A stretch of 43,972 nucleotides of DNA. Source: Pseudomonadales bacterium. GTDB lineage: Bacteria; Pseudomonadota; Gammaproteobacteria; Pseudomonadales; Azotimanducaceae. The stretch lies in contig JANQKS010000062.1 in assembly GCA_028281005.1 (NCBI GenBank), forward strand, positions 1 to 43,972. The letters are read 5' to 3'. The notes beneath the pieces are model-generated. The model searched no databases, was not told the origin of the DNA, and saw nothing but the letters and a program-made list of their open reading frames with translations. Below are positions 16,572-24,640 of the stretch, piece after piece (positions within the stretch are counted from its first letter, which is position 1; each line of letters starts with the position of its first letter). Position numbers and translations under genes: made by a program.

Positions 16572-16889
16572 CTAATGACCTGCCGCTTGGAATTGCCCTT
16601 CTAACAGGACAAGGCGTTGCATCGCATGGTCCCAAATCACTGGGGAGGAGTAACAACCGGCCATCTGGTTCAAATCTACCCCTCGAGCAGCACACCACGA
16701 TTCAATCTGAATCCGGCACATTGATCTAGTGGCCGATGTTAACTCAGTAAGGTCTGGCCGCTGAATTTGAACCAGTGTTGTCGCGTTTCGGTCGATACAC
16801 GTTAGAAGTTCTCGCCATTCTTTTTCATTTGAGTATGCGTTAGGAATTCCTAGCGCTACGAGCAAAACGGTTACGAGTATGGTGCGCAT
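16572..16889 (-). CDS. Small secreted protein with four cysteines, unknown function
   Basis: 105 residues from ATG 16889, which follows GGGAAAAAAG. It starts with a clear Sec signal peptide (MRTILVTVLLVALGIPNAYS), and the mature part of about 85 residues has four cysteines (LLTCIDRN, SMCRIQ, SWCAARG, GCYSS) that could form two disulfides in the periplasm. Longer in-frame starts up to 16967 would bury the signal peptide. No family is recognised. It is divergent from the XRE regulator at 17012, with an 18-bp palindrome between them, and ends next to the ligase fragment. It may be cargo of the satellite-like element. Confidence 0.6.
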   Translation of the reverse strand: MRTILVTVLLVALGIPNAYSNEKEWRELLTCIDRNATTLVQIQRPDLTELTSATRSMCRIQIESWCAARGVDLNQMAGCYSSPVIWDHAMQRLVLLEGQFQAAGH

Positions 16890-16960
16890 CTTTTTTCCCA
16901 ACACTTCACATGAATATGTTCTCAGAACATCCGCAACAAGAGTGCGAGCCAATTCACAAA

Positions 16961-16978
16961 TACACACTATAGTGTGTA
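16961..16978. promoter_or_regulatory. Perfect 18-bp palindrome, probable operator of the XRE regulator
   Basis: TACACACTATAGTGTGTA lies 33 bp upstream of the XRE-type regulator start and between it and the divergent secreted-protein gene. Small XRE/Cro-like proteins commonly bind such dyads to autoregulate; the pairing here is inferred from position. Confidence 0.6.
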
Positions 16979-17011
16979 GAGCGTTTTCTCACTAAAAACG
17001 ATTCTCCGCCG

Positions 17012-17251
17012 ATGACGGAGAAAAGCAGAGAACTACAATCAGTTGCCTTGGTGGTGCGTAATCTTAGGAAAGACCTCAAGCTTTCGCAGGAAGAACTCGC
17101 GGAGCGGTCTGGCCTTCACAGAAACTTCGTCGGGTTGATTGAACGAGGTGAACGAAGCCCGACCATAGAAACCATTTTCAAGCTCGCCAACGGACTTGAA
17201 ACAACACCGACCAGACTCATTGCAGCAGTAGAAGCAAATCTAGGCCAGTGA
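17012..17251 (+). CDS. XRE/Cro-family helix-turn-helix regulator
   Basis: 79 residues, nearly all one HTH_3 domain: LRKDLKLSQEELAERSGLHRNFVGLIERGERSPTIETIFKLANGL. It has the typical Q-EELA recognition scaffold and the IERGERSP turn. Size and layout match small phage repressors and restriction-modification controller proteins, but no restriction-modification genes are nearby. It stands at the head of the satellite-like module and is probably its lysogeny or control switch, acting on the palindrome at 16961. Confidence 0.85.
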   Translation: MTEKSRELQSVALVVRNLRKDLKLSQEELAERSGLHRNFVGLIERGERSPTIETIFKLANGLETTPTRLIAAVEANLGQ

Positions 17252-17383
17252 AGTGACTTACGCATGTCCACACAAGCAGCGGAATGTCAACGAAGATAGA
17301 GAGTAGTTACACGGGCTTTTAATCGCGGGTTACGCTTACAAGGTGCATTAACGTACGGGGGAGTTCAATGAGGTAGCACCGAA

Positions 17384-17839
17384 ATGGCCCGTTTAAACGC
17401 TAAGCACCGCGAAGCCCCCAACGAAAGTCGCTTCTATTCTTTCTCCGATGTATTTCGGAACAAGCCTGGTTCACAACCCAGATATCCCTACTGGTCGAAA
17501 TCGACTGCCTATGAGGGCATCAGGAAAGGACGCTTTGTACCACCCAAGCGTGTGGCTGGGCGCATCTATTTCGAGGAGCATGACTTATTGCTCCAAGATC
17601 GATTGATTCGCTTGGCTTCCAAGTTAGTCGAAATCGATCTTCCGCCCTTGCTTGCTTCCGAAGTCCAGTGTTTCCACTTCTCACGAGAAGGGTTAGCCAA
17701 AATCGCAGACTCCGTCTCGGTAGAGAAGATCGCAGCTGAAGCGCGAGACCTAAGCCAGCAATGTACATGGCTGCTCGAAACAATGGATCAGGTTGTCAAA
17801 ACCAAGAGTTCGAGCATCGAGGCCGAAAGTGCCACTTGA
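17384..17839 (+). CDS. Putative AlpA-like/excisionase-type DNA-binding protein
   Basis: 151 residues. The central segment YWSKSTAYEGIRKGRFVPPKRVAGRIYFEEHD (about residues 36-67) looks like a winged HTH of the AlpA/excisionase class, where a helix with S-x-x-Y is followed by G-x-(F/L)-P-x-P and a basic wing. The C-terminal half is helical with no recognised domain. It is first of four overlapping genes ending in the primase-helicase. AlpA-like proteins often activate excision or replication genes in satellites and prophages. Assignment is by pattern only. Confidence 0.5.
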   Translation: MARLNAKHREAPNESRFYSFSDVFRNKPGSQPRYPYWSKSTAYEGIRKGRFVPPKRVAGRIYFEEHDLLLQDRLIRLASKLVEIDLPPLLASEVQCFHFSREGLAKIADSVSVEKIAAEARDLSQQCTWLLETMDQVVKTKSSSIEAESAT

Positions 17840-18185
17840 GGTCCTAGTTGGCGAACTAAACGCACATCGTGGCTATCAACCCAGTCCTGCAAAATTCGGT
17901 GGGTCAATGGCACTCGCCATTTGTTACTGCTATCTCACAGGCATCGAGCCGTACAAGTCCAATACCTTTCGTGTTGTCCCCCTACACAGGTTGATCGGCG
18001 AGATTCGCCGTTGGAGCGGTTTAACCGTGTCAGAGCATGATGTCACTCAAGCAGCCAACTTAGTTAAAGGGCTAAAACTCTGGCGGCCTTCGCCTTCCGA
18101 AAAATACCTGCGATTACCACGAGGGGTGTTAAACAACCCACCTGTGTGGCTACCAAACATGCTGAGAGTAGGAAGTCGATCGTGA
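17829..18185 (+). CDS. Hypothetical protein of the satellite-like module
   Basis: 118 residues if started at GTG 17829, which overlaps the end of the preceding gene by 11 bases; a TTG at 17793 is also in frame. It has no recognised domain, is mildly basic and contains a hydrophobic stretch near MALAICYCYLTG. It overlaps the next gene by the GTGA stop/start type, so translation is probably coupled along the operon. Confidence 0.55.
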   Translation: MPLEVLVGELNAHRGYQPSPAKFGGSMALAICYCYLTGIEPYKSNTFRVVPLHRLIGEIRRWSGLTVSEHDVTQAANLVKGLKLWRPSPSEKYLRLPRGVLNNPPVWLPNMLRVGSRS

Positions 18186-18580
18186 CCGGATCCGTGGCTA
18201 GGTTACGACCTTCTGATGTGTTACTCATCTGCAATGCTTTGTGCGGCCGATATGTGGCACCGACCGATAAAACACGGGATATCCTGATCGCGCACCGCCT
18301 GATGACTCCCCGTGCAATCCGTCCGAGTGAGCGAGCATTCTTGTTTTGTTTCATGAACGGCAAAATCTCTTCGGATCGCTCAAAACCCTTCGACTTTCGA
18401 GAATGGCGGTCAAACCTCGAACGAGAATTCCCAACGGCGGACCAGTTGCAGGCGCTAGACGATCTGCTAAGAATCCGCCGATCCGTGCGGAGAGAACTTC
18501 CCCCCGGCAAACGATCAAAATTCGTAGGGTTCGAGCCAAGAAGGTTCGACTATTGCCGCAGCGGTCCAGTCGAACTGTAG
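18182..18580 (+). CDS. Hypothetical basic protein of the satellite-like module
   Basis: 132 residues from GTG 18182, whose last two bases are part of the previous gene's TGA stop (GTGA overlap). The frame is open a little further upstream, to 18146. The C-terminal third is strongly basic (LRIRRSVRRELPPGKRSK), suggesting nucleic-acid contact. No family is recognised. Its TAG stop overlaps the GTG start proposed for the primase-helicase. Confidence 0.55.
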   Translation: MTGSVARLRPSDVLLICNALCGRYVAPTDKTRDILIAHRLMTPRAIRPSERAFLFCFMNGKISSDRSKPFDFREWRSNLEREFPTADQLQALDDLLRIRRSVRRELPPGKRSKFVGFEPRRFDYCRSGPVEL

Positions 18581-20721
18581 TGGAGCGGAGAAAGAAGCAG
18601 GCTCAACCTTCAAAAATCGAGAATTCGATTTTCGTTTCCATTTTTAGAAATAAATCTGGCAAGGTTTTAGACAGGGCTGAGAGATTGACTCTAGATGAAA
18701 TTGAGAAACTGATTCTCGACGAGGCTCCGGTCGCAAAGAAAGATGATCAACGGCTACTAAAGCTCGCAAAATTTGGTGATTCGCTAAGTCGTCACAAGTC
18801 AATTCGACACGATGACAATGTTGTTGAGGTGCATGGCATCGAAATCGACTACGACGGTGGTTTAGTGAACGCTTCCGAGGTTATTCAAATTCTACAATCT
18901 CGCAACATCGAAGCGCTCGCATACACAACCACTAGTAACACAACAGATAATCCTCGTTGGCGTTTGCTCGTATCTCTACAAACACCGCTCATCGGCGATA
19001 AAAACAATATCAAAGAAAAACGTAGCTACTACTGCGGAATCATAAACACGCTAATTGGTGGGATCGCCGAGAGAGAAAGTTTCACCCTCTCGCTGGCATA
19101 TTTCTTCGGGCGTCTCAATGACAAATCGCCGCCCGAAACTTACCGAAGTAGAGGCCAGTGTATTGATGAAACTGTCGACTTACCCAATCCCACGAATTCA
19201 CGCGCTCGCGGAGTAAGTGGAGCGAACACTGATTCCCCTGCGCCAGCTAGGATTAAAGGGAGCCCAATCGAGGACATTCAACAAATTGCTTCTGGCGAGC
19301 ACATACGCAGCCCCTTGCTACGGCTCACTGCGCGGTATACCTCTATGGGAGTACCCCCCGAAGAAACCAAGGTGCTGGTAAGAGCGCTACTCGAAGAACA
19401 TAAACAGGCATGGGAAAGCCGCCCGGATCTTTGGAACGAAATGTTCTCCAAAGTTGACCGCATGACAGAATCAGCTTTCAAAAAATATGGGCCAAACGAA
19501 CCGACCCGGTCAAAGCCAGAGTTATGTTTATCCAGATTTGAACGAGACCAGGTCTTGATGCCTGTTGAACCCGAGCGGTTCCTCCTCCCCGGCTTGATTC
19601 CTGTGGAAAGCTATAGCCTGATCGCGGGAGCCCTCTCGAGCTTCAAGACAACGTTCTTGCATCATCTTCTGCTAACACGCGCCACCGGATTTGATGCGCT
19701 AGGTCTCTGTGAGAACACCCTTGTGGAACCAGGTCCATGCGTTCTGCTCAACTACGAAGACAGCGATCAGCGAATTTCTCGAAGAATTAAACTGCTGATC
19801 CAGGATCAATTTCGATCTATCCAATACGCACAAGGCAACGATTCAGCAAACCGATTCCTCGAACTCATTGAAGAGAACCTGTCCTCGGTGACACTTACTG
19901 GCCAGCATAACGCAGGGATTGTCCGCAAAAACGACCGTTTCACCATCGTTCCCAATGACGAGCTCATTGAAGAGCTATTGAATAAGATCGTCGCTATCGC
20001 AGATCGCAGTGTGTTGATCGGCCTGGATCCGCTGAGATTGGCAATCACGGGATCTCAAAACGATGACGACGGGGCGGACGTCGTTGTGCACGCTCTCAAC
20101 ATGATCGCTACTTCCCTACCAGACAGCGCATTGGTGGCAACTTCTCACACGACAAAAACCCAAGCTAAAAGCGGAGCATCTAGCAGCTCGAGGATGGACG
20201 CGGCATATGCCACGTCGGGAAGCGCGCTATTTAGTCAACATGCCAGATCGAACTTCCACTTAGGAAGGATCTCGAAAAGCGAGATCGAAAGAAATTTTTT
20301 CGGAGGAGATGTCACACAAGAGGACGTTGAGCTGGAAACAATCACACGGCTGACGCACGGACGCTTAAGCAACGGGCCAGAGTCGGGCACGCGATTCTTT
20401 CAGATGAGAGGTGGCGTTCTCAGGCCGGTCAGCTACTTATCCCGCGGGCAAGTCAGCGAAGCTATTGCTGAAGATCACAAGGAAACTCTCTTAACGGAAA
20501 TTTACAAACAGAATCAGATAGGAATTTACCCGTCAAAATCGGCACTTGAAGAAGATGAGCAACTCGCTGATCAAATCGGGAGGAACAATCTGCGGAAACT
20601 GATCCTTACTGCTCTTGAGAGACAGTGGATAACAAATGTAAGCACTACGAAAAATAGAACCGCGCTTCAGGTAACAGACGTCGATGACCTGATCGAAGAA
20701 CCTGACGAGTCCGGGGATTAG
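18580..20721 (+). CDS. Primase-helicase fusion replication protein
   Basis: About 713 residues from GTG 18580, which overlaps the preceding TAG stop as TAGTG. The frame continues upstream to 18346, but that part is the Arg/Pro-rich shadow of the other frame. The N-terminal half resembles RepB-like/AEP primases: HGIEIDYDGG with metal-binding acidic residues, then ALAYTTTSNTTDNPRWRLLV. The C-terminal half is a RecA-like AAA_25/RepA-type ATPase: Walker A variant IAGALSSFKTTF (about residue 350, FKT in place of GKT), Walker B VLIGLDPLRLA (about 478), and VATSHTTK. Such fusions replicate phage satellites and mobile islands. A repeat-rich stretch directly downstream may be its origin. Confidence 0.75.
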   Translation: MERRKKQAQPSKIENSIFVSIFRNKSGKVLDRAERLTLDEIEKLILDEAPVAKKDDQRLLKLAKFGDSLSRHKSIRHDDNVVEVHGIEIDYDGGLVNASEVIQILQSRNIEALAYTTTSNTTDNPRWRLLVSLQTPLIGDKNNIKEKRSYYCGIINTLIGGIAERESFTLSLAYFFGRLNDKSPPETYRSRGQCIDETVDLPNPTNSRARGVSGANTDSPAPARIKGSPIEDIQQIASGEHIRSPLLRLTARYTSMGVPPEETKVLVRALLEEHKQAWESRPDLWNEMFSKVDRMTESAFKKYGPNEPTRSKPELCLSRFERDQVLMPVEPERFLLPGLIPVESYSLIAGALSSFKTTFLHHLLLTRATGFDALGLCENTLVEPGPCVLLNYEDSDQRISRRIKLLIQDQFRSIQYAQGNDSANRFLELIEENLSSVTLTGQHNAGIVRKNDRFTIVPNDELIEELLNKIVAIADRSVLIGLDPLRLAITGSQNDDDGADVVVHALNMIATSLPDSALVATSHTTKTQAKSGASSSSRMDAAYATSGSALFSQHARSNFHLGRISKSEIERNFFGGDVTQEDVELETITRLTHGRLSNGPESGTRFFQMRGGVLRPVSYLSRGQVSEAIAEDHKETLLTEIYKQNQIGIYPSKSALEEDEQLADQIGRNNLRKLILTALERQWITNVSTTKNRTALQVTDVDDLIEEPDESGD

Positions 20722-20722
20722 A

Positions 20723-20854
20723 AGTGCGGCTTGAAGATGATTGCAATCCCGCCGCCATATAGAGATATAGGTGGCGGCGACAAAGATCGCCGCACTACAT
20801 CTCTTAGTCTGGGGCTTTTGCGGCGTACGGCGGCGACAAGTGGCGGGTGGCGGG
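20723..20854. repeat. Nested GC-rich inverted and direct repeats, candidate replication origin
   Basis: Immediately after the primase-helicase stop are outer inverted arms AGTGCGGC (20723-20730) and GCCGCACT (20789-20796). Inside them are inner arms GCCGCCA (20751-20757) and TGGCGGC (20772-20778) around an AT-rich TATA-GAGA-TATA core. Then follow a direct repeat GGCGGCGACAA at 20773-20783 and 20829-20839, and a tandem TGGCGGG pair at 20841-20854. Iteron-like repeats beside a primase gene are usual for origins of satellites and plasmids. A terminator or attenuator is the alternative. Confidence 0.45.
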
Positions 20855-20936
20855 TTGCTCTTAGGAGCCGCGAGAATGTCGGACTGTCGCCCCGTAGAAC
20901 GGTATTTGAGGGCTAGAGAAGGACCTTAGTACAAGC

Positions 20937-21494
20937 ATGACGATCAAGTACAAGCCAGAATTCGCGCGGCAAGTAACGAAGTACGCCGAGTTAGGTGCTA
21001 CAAACCGTATGCTGGGCGCAGTTTTCGACGTACACGAAGACACCATAACTCGCTGGCGAAAGAGGTACCCTGAGTTTGGAGAGGCAATCGAAAAGGCGAA
21101 AGCTGTGGCGGATATCCAGGTTGAAGACGCCTTGTTCAAGATGGCAACCGGATATAGCTATACGGTTGAAGAAGCAAAAGTTACAAAGGATGCACAGGGA
21201 AATGAGCATCTCGAGTCTATCTCGCTGACGAAGTACGAGACACCTAAAATCCAGGCGATTCAGTTCTGGCTGAAAAACAGACGCCCGGAACTCTGGAGGG
21301 ATCGCACCGAGCTTGAACACGGCGGGCTCGATATGATCCTAGCGGAGATCATGAACACATCCAGGGGGTTACCGAGACGTCATAGCACGGCGATGAAGCA
21401 TATTGGAAGCTACGCAGAGTTAGAGCACTACCAGGTGGTGGAAGACCGTTCTGGGGGTAGCAATGGGGGTACAAATGAAGGGGCGGATGATTAA
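20937..21494 (+). CDS. Phage terminase small subunit-like protein
   Basis: 185 residues. The N-terminal half is a homeodomain-like HTH of the terminase small subunit type: KPEFARQVTKYAELGAT, then VFDVHEDTITRWRKRYPEF and AIEKAKAVADIQVEDALFK. These are followed by the family-typical MATGYSYTVEEAKV and AIQFWLKNRRPELWRD. In phages this protein recognises the packaging site with the large subunit, and satellites use their own copy to redirect packaging. No large terminase or other head gene is in the window. It ends 32 bp from the 3' end of tRNA-Glu. Confidence 0.75.
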   Translation: MTIKYKPEFARQVTKYAELGATNRMLGAVFDVHEDTITRWRKRYPEFGEAIEKAKAVADIQVEDALFKMATGYSYTVEEAKVTKDAQGNEHLESISLTKYETPKIQAIQFWLKNRRPELWRDRTELEHGGLDMILAEIMNTSRGLPRRHSTAMKHIGSYAELEHYQVVEDRSGGSNGGTNEGADD

Positions 21495-21526
21495 ACGCTT
21501 AGTAATCAACCGGTTGCTCTAAAAGA

Positions 21527-21602
<76 letters not shown>

Positions 21603-21620
21603 TAAGCGCGAGAGCGGCGC

Positions 21621-21649
21621 ATTCTATGAAGGTCATATGACAACGTCAA
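21621..21649 (-). promoter_or_regulatory. Sigma70 promoter of tRNA-Glu
   Basis: On the minus strand TTGACG (-35), a 17-bp spacer and TAGAAT (-10) stand just upstream of the tRNA. A GC-rich discriminator (GCGCCGC) follows the -10 box, as is usual for stringently controlled stable-RNA promoters. Confidence 0.8.
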
Positions 21650-21676
21650 GCGTCGCCCTCATTCGAACGGCGGCGC

Positions 21677-22681
21677 CTAAAACTTGATTCCCACACCCAA
21701 GTTATAGGTCACGTCCGTTTTGCTGTTACCCGGCGCCGGTTCGGTCTCATGATTCACATCCACCCTGGCCGTTGCGTCGATACGGTCATTTAACGCGTAG
21801 CGTACCCCGCTGGAGGATTCCAAAACTTCACCACGGTCCGAATCGGGAATAAACAAAACGGACTGCCGGTGGAAGGCTTCCATCTTCTTACTGAACAAGA
21901 AGCGCTTGTATTCCAAACCCCAACGTACCGCGGGGTTGGTTTCATCTTCACCGTCGATGTCTTCTTGGACGTAACTCACGCCGATATCGGTGGAGAGCGA
22001 GCCAAAACTGTCGTCCCAAAACTGGTAACCGATACCAGCACCCAAGGTGATGCGGCTGTCGACATCTTTAAGGGTGTCTTCAAAGTACTCAGCGTTACCC
22101 GAGGCGTACCACTTCTCTGTCAAAAACCGTTTGTACAGGTAATCCAGATCAAACTCGTCCTTGGTGGTTTCTTCCTCAGCCTTCTCGTTAGAGATCAACA
22201 AAGACACACTGTGTTGTACGTTTTCACGTTTGAGAATGCTCTCCACCAAGGCACTGTATTGCTCGGTATCAGCATTGCCGTTTTCAAATTTGGCAGCGAG
22301 GTCGGCGCGCGACGACCACTCCGGTGCCAGGCGGGTAAGCGCCAGGTTACTTTGCCCCGCGGTTTTCACCAGGGTGAGGTCAATCGGCTCCGGCGTTCGA
22401 TCGCTAATCAACTGTTGTTCGCCCCCAGTGACCGCAAAGCGGCCGTTCACTCGCCCGGCCGCGCTGAACACATCAAACTCCGCTTCTGTCTCCAACTCAG
22501 CGATCGCATCCAGCTTGATAGGCACATGCCCCGCATAGTCCGTGTTTAGCAACAGGCGGCCACCGGAGATGCTGTCCACGGTGCCCGTCATGCGGTCACC
22601 GTTTTTGAGGAGCACAGTGTCTGCCCAAGTCGGCAGGCTGACAACACAGCTGAAAATGAGGGCAAACGTTCGATACTTCAC
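21677..22681 (-). CDS. DUF481-family outer-membrane beta-barrel protein
   Basis: 334 residues from GTG 22681 (AAGGAT upstream). A signal peptide (MKYRTFALIFSCVVSLPTWA) precedes a short domain VLLKNGDRMTGTVDSISGGRLLL that is common ahead of DUF481 barrels. The C-terminal two thirds are alternating beta strands (LDYLYKRFLTEKWYASGNAEYFEDTL, RITLGAGIGYQFWDD, YNLGVGIKF) with a terminal aromatic residue, the outer-membrane insertion signal. DUF481 proteins resemble YdiY; their function is poorly known, often linked to salt or acid stress. Confidence 0.85.
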   Translation of the reverse strand: MKYRTFALIFSCVVSLPTWADTVLLKNGDRMTGTVDSISGGRLLLNTDYAGHVPIKLDAIAELETEAEFDVFSAAGRVNGRFAVTGGEQQLISDRTPEPIDLTLVKTAGQSNLALTRLAPEWSSRADLAAKFENGNADTEQYSALVESILKRENVQHSVSLLISNEKAEEETTKDEFDLDYLYKRFLTEKWYASGNAEYFEDTLKDVDSRITLGAGIGYQFWDDSFGSLSTDIGVSYVQEDIDGEDETNPAVRWGLEYKRFLFSKKMEAFHRQSVLFIPDSDRGEVLESSSGVRYALNDRIDATARVDVNHETEPAPGNSKTDVTYNLGVGIKF

Positions 22682-22722
22682 AAGTTTCTATCCTTTTTTC
22701 CTATATTTACCTTGTAGGGGTC

Positions 22723-23640
22723 TCAACCTTGTTGGTCGAGGGCAGCACGGCCAATCCAATGCCGTGCGAAATATTGTGCGGTGCGTCCGTTGCGCACGCC
22801 GCGGGCCAAAGCCCAGCGCAGGGCTTCCAACCGCAATTGTTCATCATCTAAGTCCACTTGCACTTGATGCGCCTGGGCGAGGCGGACTACCCAATGATGG
22901 ACAACTTGTAGGTAGGCTTCCTGGCGGAACGGGTAAAACGACAGCCACAGGCCAAAGCGGTCGGACAAAGATATTTTCTCCTCTACCGCTTCGGTTTCGT
23001 GGAGCTCCCCTTCCGCCACCCGCATGTGTTGGTTGTCCGCCATGTGTTCAGGCACCAAGTGGCGGCGGTTGGACGTGGCGTATATCGCCACGTTAGCAGC
23101 GGTCTTGAAAATGGAACCCTCCAAGGCACTTTTCAGCGCCTTATAAGAAGGATCGTTCACTTCAAACGAGAGGTCGTCGCAGAATACGATGAACTTATAA
23201 GGCTGCTGTGCCAGCTGTTCGACAATGTGGGCAAGGTCCGCAATTTGTTCCTTATGAACCTCTACCAACCGCAGTCCTCGCGCGGCGTATGCATTCAGAA
23301 GCGCGTGGATCAGCGAGCTTTTACCCGTGCCGCGGGCACCCCACAACAGCGCATGATTGGCGGGCAACCCCGCAAGCAGCTGCTCTGTGTTGGCCACCAG
23401 CTGATCACGCTGGTCGTCTATGTGCAGCAGGTCTTCTAAGCCGACATCATCTACTTCCGCATGGGCGACAAACCAACCATGCCAGCGGTTGGCCCGCCAT
23501 ACCGCCGCCGGTGTGTCCACCCAATGGATCGCTTGCGGGTTAGGCAGCAGCGCCAATAGCCGCTGCAACACCTGGTCTAGCAGAGAGGCATTGCCGAAAT
23601 CAGTCAAAGCAAAGGTCTCGTCGGTTCGAAGGCCGCGCAT
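22723..23640 (-). CDS. DUF815 AAA+ ATPase
   Basis: 305 residues from ATG 23640; an in-frame TTG lies three codons upstream. Walker A is LLWGARGTGKSSL, Walker B is FIVFCDDLSF, sensor 1 is IYATSNRRHL, and the lid region is in EEKISLSDRFGLWLSFYPF. This matches the DUF815 family of AAA+ ATPases, which are widespread in Gammaproteobacteria and lack a defined substrate. It is followed on the same strand by the DUF481 gene after about 40 bp. Confidence 0.88.
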   Translation of the reverse strand: MRGLRTDETFALTDFGNASLLDQVLQRLLALLPNPQAIHWVDTPAAVWRANRWHGWFVAHAEVDDVGLEDLLHIDDQRDQLVANTEQLLAGLPANHALLWGARGTGKSSLIHALLNAYAARGLRLVEVHKEQIADLAHIVEQLAQQPYKFIVFCDDLSFEVNDPSYKALKSALEGSIFKTAANVAIYATSNRRHLVPEHMADNQHMRVAEGELHETEAVEEKISLSDRFGLWLSFYPFRQEAYLQVVHHWVVRLAQAHQVQVDLDDEQLRLEALRWALARGVRNGRTAQYFARHWIGRAALDQQG

Positions 23641-23774
23641 TGTACTCAAACTGGGTAAGCGCTCAAACCGCTGGTGAAGTGAGGTTCAACCGCTTTACGC
23701 ACTAGGAGATAGGCTCAAATATGTTAAAATTTGCAGTTCGTTCGACGCACTCAAAGTGAACGCAAACGCCTGAT

Positions 23775-23927
23775 ATGTCAGCTTATCCAGGTCCTGAGAG
23801 ACGCAAAGGGGAAAAAGACCGCCGCCAGACGGGTGAAGACCGCCGGAATGAAGACCGGGTGGCCGATGATCCGTTACCACGGCGTAATCCGGAGCAGCCC
23901 GATCGGCGGGATTCAAAACACGACTAA
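23775..23927 (+). CDS. Small Arg/Asp-rich protein
   Basis: A 50-residue frame from ATG 23775 to TAA 23927: it begins MSAYPGPERRKGEKDRRQTG and continues with EDRR, PRRNPEQPDRR repeats. The GPERRxGxDRRQ pattern recurs in small uncharacterised proteobacterial proteins. The highly charged, low-complexity composition suggests disorder. The ribosome site is weak. It is convergent with the minus-strand gene ending at 23940. Function is unknown; overlapping frames on either strand look less protein-like. Confidence 0.5.
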   Translation: MSAYPGPERRKGEKDRRQTGEDRRNEDRVADDPLPRRNPEQPDRRDSKHD

Positions 23928-23939
23928 CTCCGCTACACG

Positions 23940-24368
23940 CTAGCTGGACGTATCGCGCAGCGGTACAACATTGTCCGCTGCTTTGTGTAGCACGTGGCGG
24001 ACACCTTCCGACTCCTCCAGCCCGATGTTGCCGGGTTTAAACAGATGTAGATCGAAACTCTGCTCGGCCTGCTCACTGTAAAGAATCAAGGTATGGCCGC
24101 TTAAGCGCCAGGTTCCGCGGCGTACGGTGTCACCTTGCTGCAGCGCAAAGTTGCCCCGATCCAGGGCACCGTTGAGCGTCAGTTCAAGCGGCGCCTGCCC
24201 TTCCTTCCCTTCCTTCCCTTCCTGCCCTTCATTGCGGTCAGCCTGCCACCGCCCGGGCAAATCCAACTTTTGCAGCCAGTTTTGACGGGCTTGCCGGTTC
24301 ATGCGCACATAGAGGAACACGACAAAGGCAATTGCGACGGACACCAGAACGGACACTAGACCAACCAC
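23940..24368 (-). CDS. Membrane-anchored hypothetical protein
   Basis: 142 residues: one N-terminal membrane helix (LVSVLVSVAIAFVVFLYV), then a soluble domain of lipocalin-like or META-like appearance (LPGRWQADRNEG, LELTLNGALDRGNFALQQGD, RRGTWRLSGHTLILYS), probably periplasmic. Between them is a Gly-Lys-Glu run encoded by a 9-bp repeat. It overlaps the DUF503 gene end by 13 bp and is the last of a three-gene set GNAT-DUF503-this. No family is named with confidence. Confidence 0.65.
   Translation of the reverse strand: MVGLVSVLVSVAIAFVVFLYVRMNRQARQNWLQKLDLPGRWQADRNEGQEGKEGKEGQAPLELTLNGALDRGNFALQQGDTVRRGTWRLSGHTLILYSEQAEQSFDLHLFKPGNIGLEESEGVRHVLHKAADNVVPLRDTSS
24195..24230. repeat. 9-bp tandem repeat inside a coding region
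   Basis: About three to four copies of CCCTTCCTT (coding strand GGGAAGGAA, giving Gly-Lys-Glu with Gln variants at the ends). In-frame units can expand or contract without breaking the gene at 23940-24368. Confidence 0.65.
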
Positions 24369-24640
24369 TCTCTTTCTAGGTCGAGTAATTCTGCATCTAT
24401 TGCGGTGGAAACGTAAGTTTCCACCTCACTCAAAATCTGCTGCACTACTTTGCCGGATGAAGCCGCCGCCACAAAACTCCACTCACCGCGTTTGTGGTCG
24501 TCCGGGTAGCCCGATTCGCACACCGCGACGCCGGTTTGTTTACCGAACTTGTCTCGCAAGCGACCCAGGCGTTGGCGCTTTTCCTTAAGTGATTGGCAGC
24601 CATGTAGATAAAAGGATGCGCGCAGAACCCCTACTCTCAT
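24356..24640 (-). CDS. DUF503-family protein (YlxP-like)
   Basis: 94 residues from ATG 24640. The sequence MRVGVLRASFYLHGCQSLKE followed by KRQRLGRLRDKFGKQTGVAV and the EVETYVST tail is the DUF503 pattern. Homologues include YlxP, often found near ribosome maturation genes in Firmicutes. The ATG overlaps the stop of the GNAT gene as ATGA, showing translational coupling. Its exact role is unknown. Confidence 0.8.
   Translation of the reverse strand: MRVGVLRASFYLHGCQSLKEKRQRLGRLRDKFGKQTGVAVCESGYPDDHKRGEWSFVAAASSGKVVQQILSEVETYVSTAIDAELLDLEREWLV

Noticed and set aside
18346-18579. N-terminal extension of the primase-helicase
   Set aside because: The extra 78 codons are Arg/Pro-rich and out of frame with the more protein-like gene 18182-18580; the GTG at 18580 overlapping the TAG stop is a better start.
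17012-18580. Restriction-modification controller locus
   Set aside because: The XRE protein resembles a C protein, but no methyltransferase or endonuclease motifs occur in the following genes.
21508-21517. CAACCGGTTG palindrome downstream of tRNA-Glu as an integration core
   Set aside because: Ten-base dyads are common; no second copy was noticed and no recombinase is present to support it.
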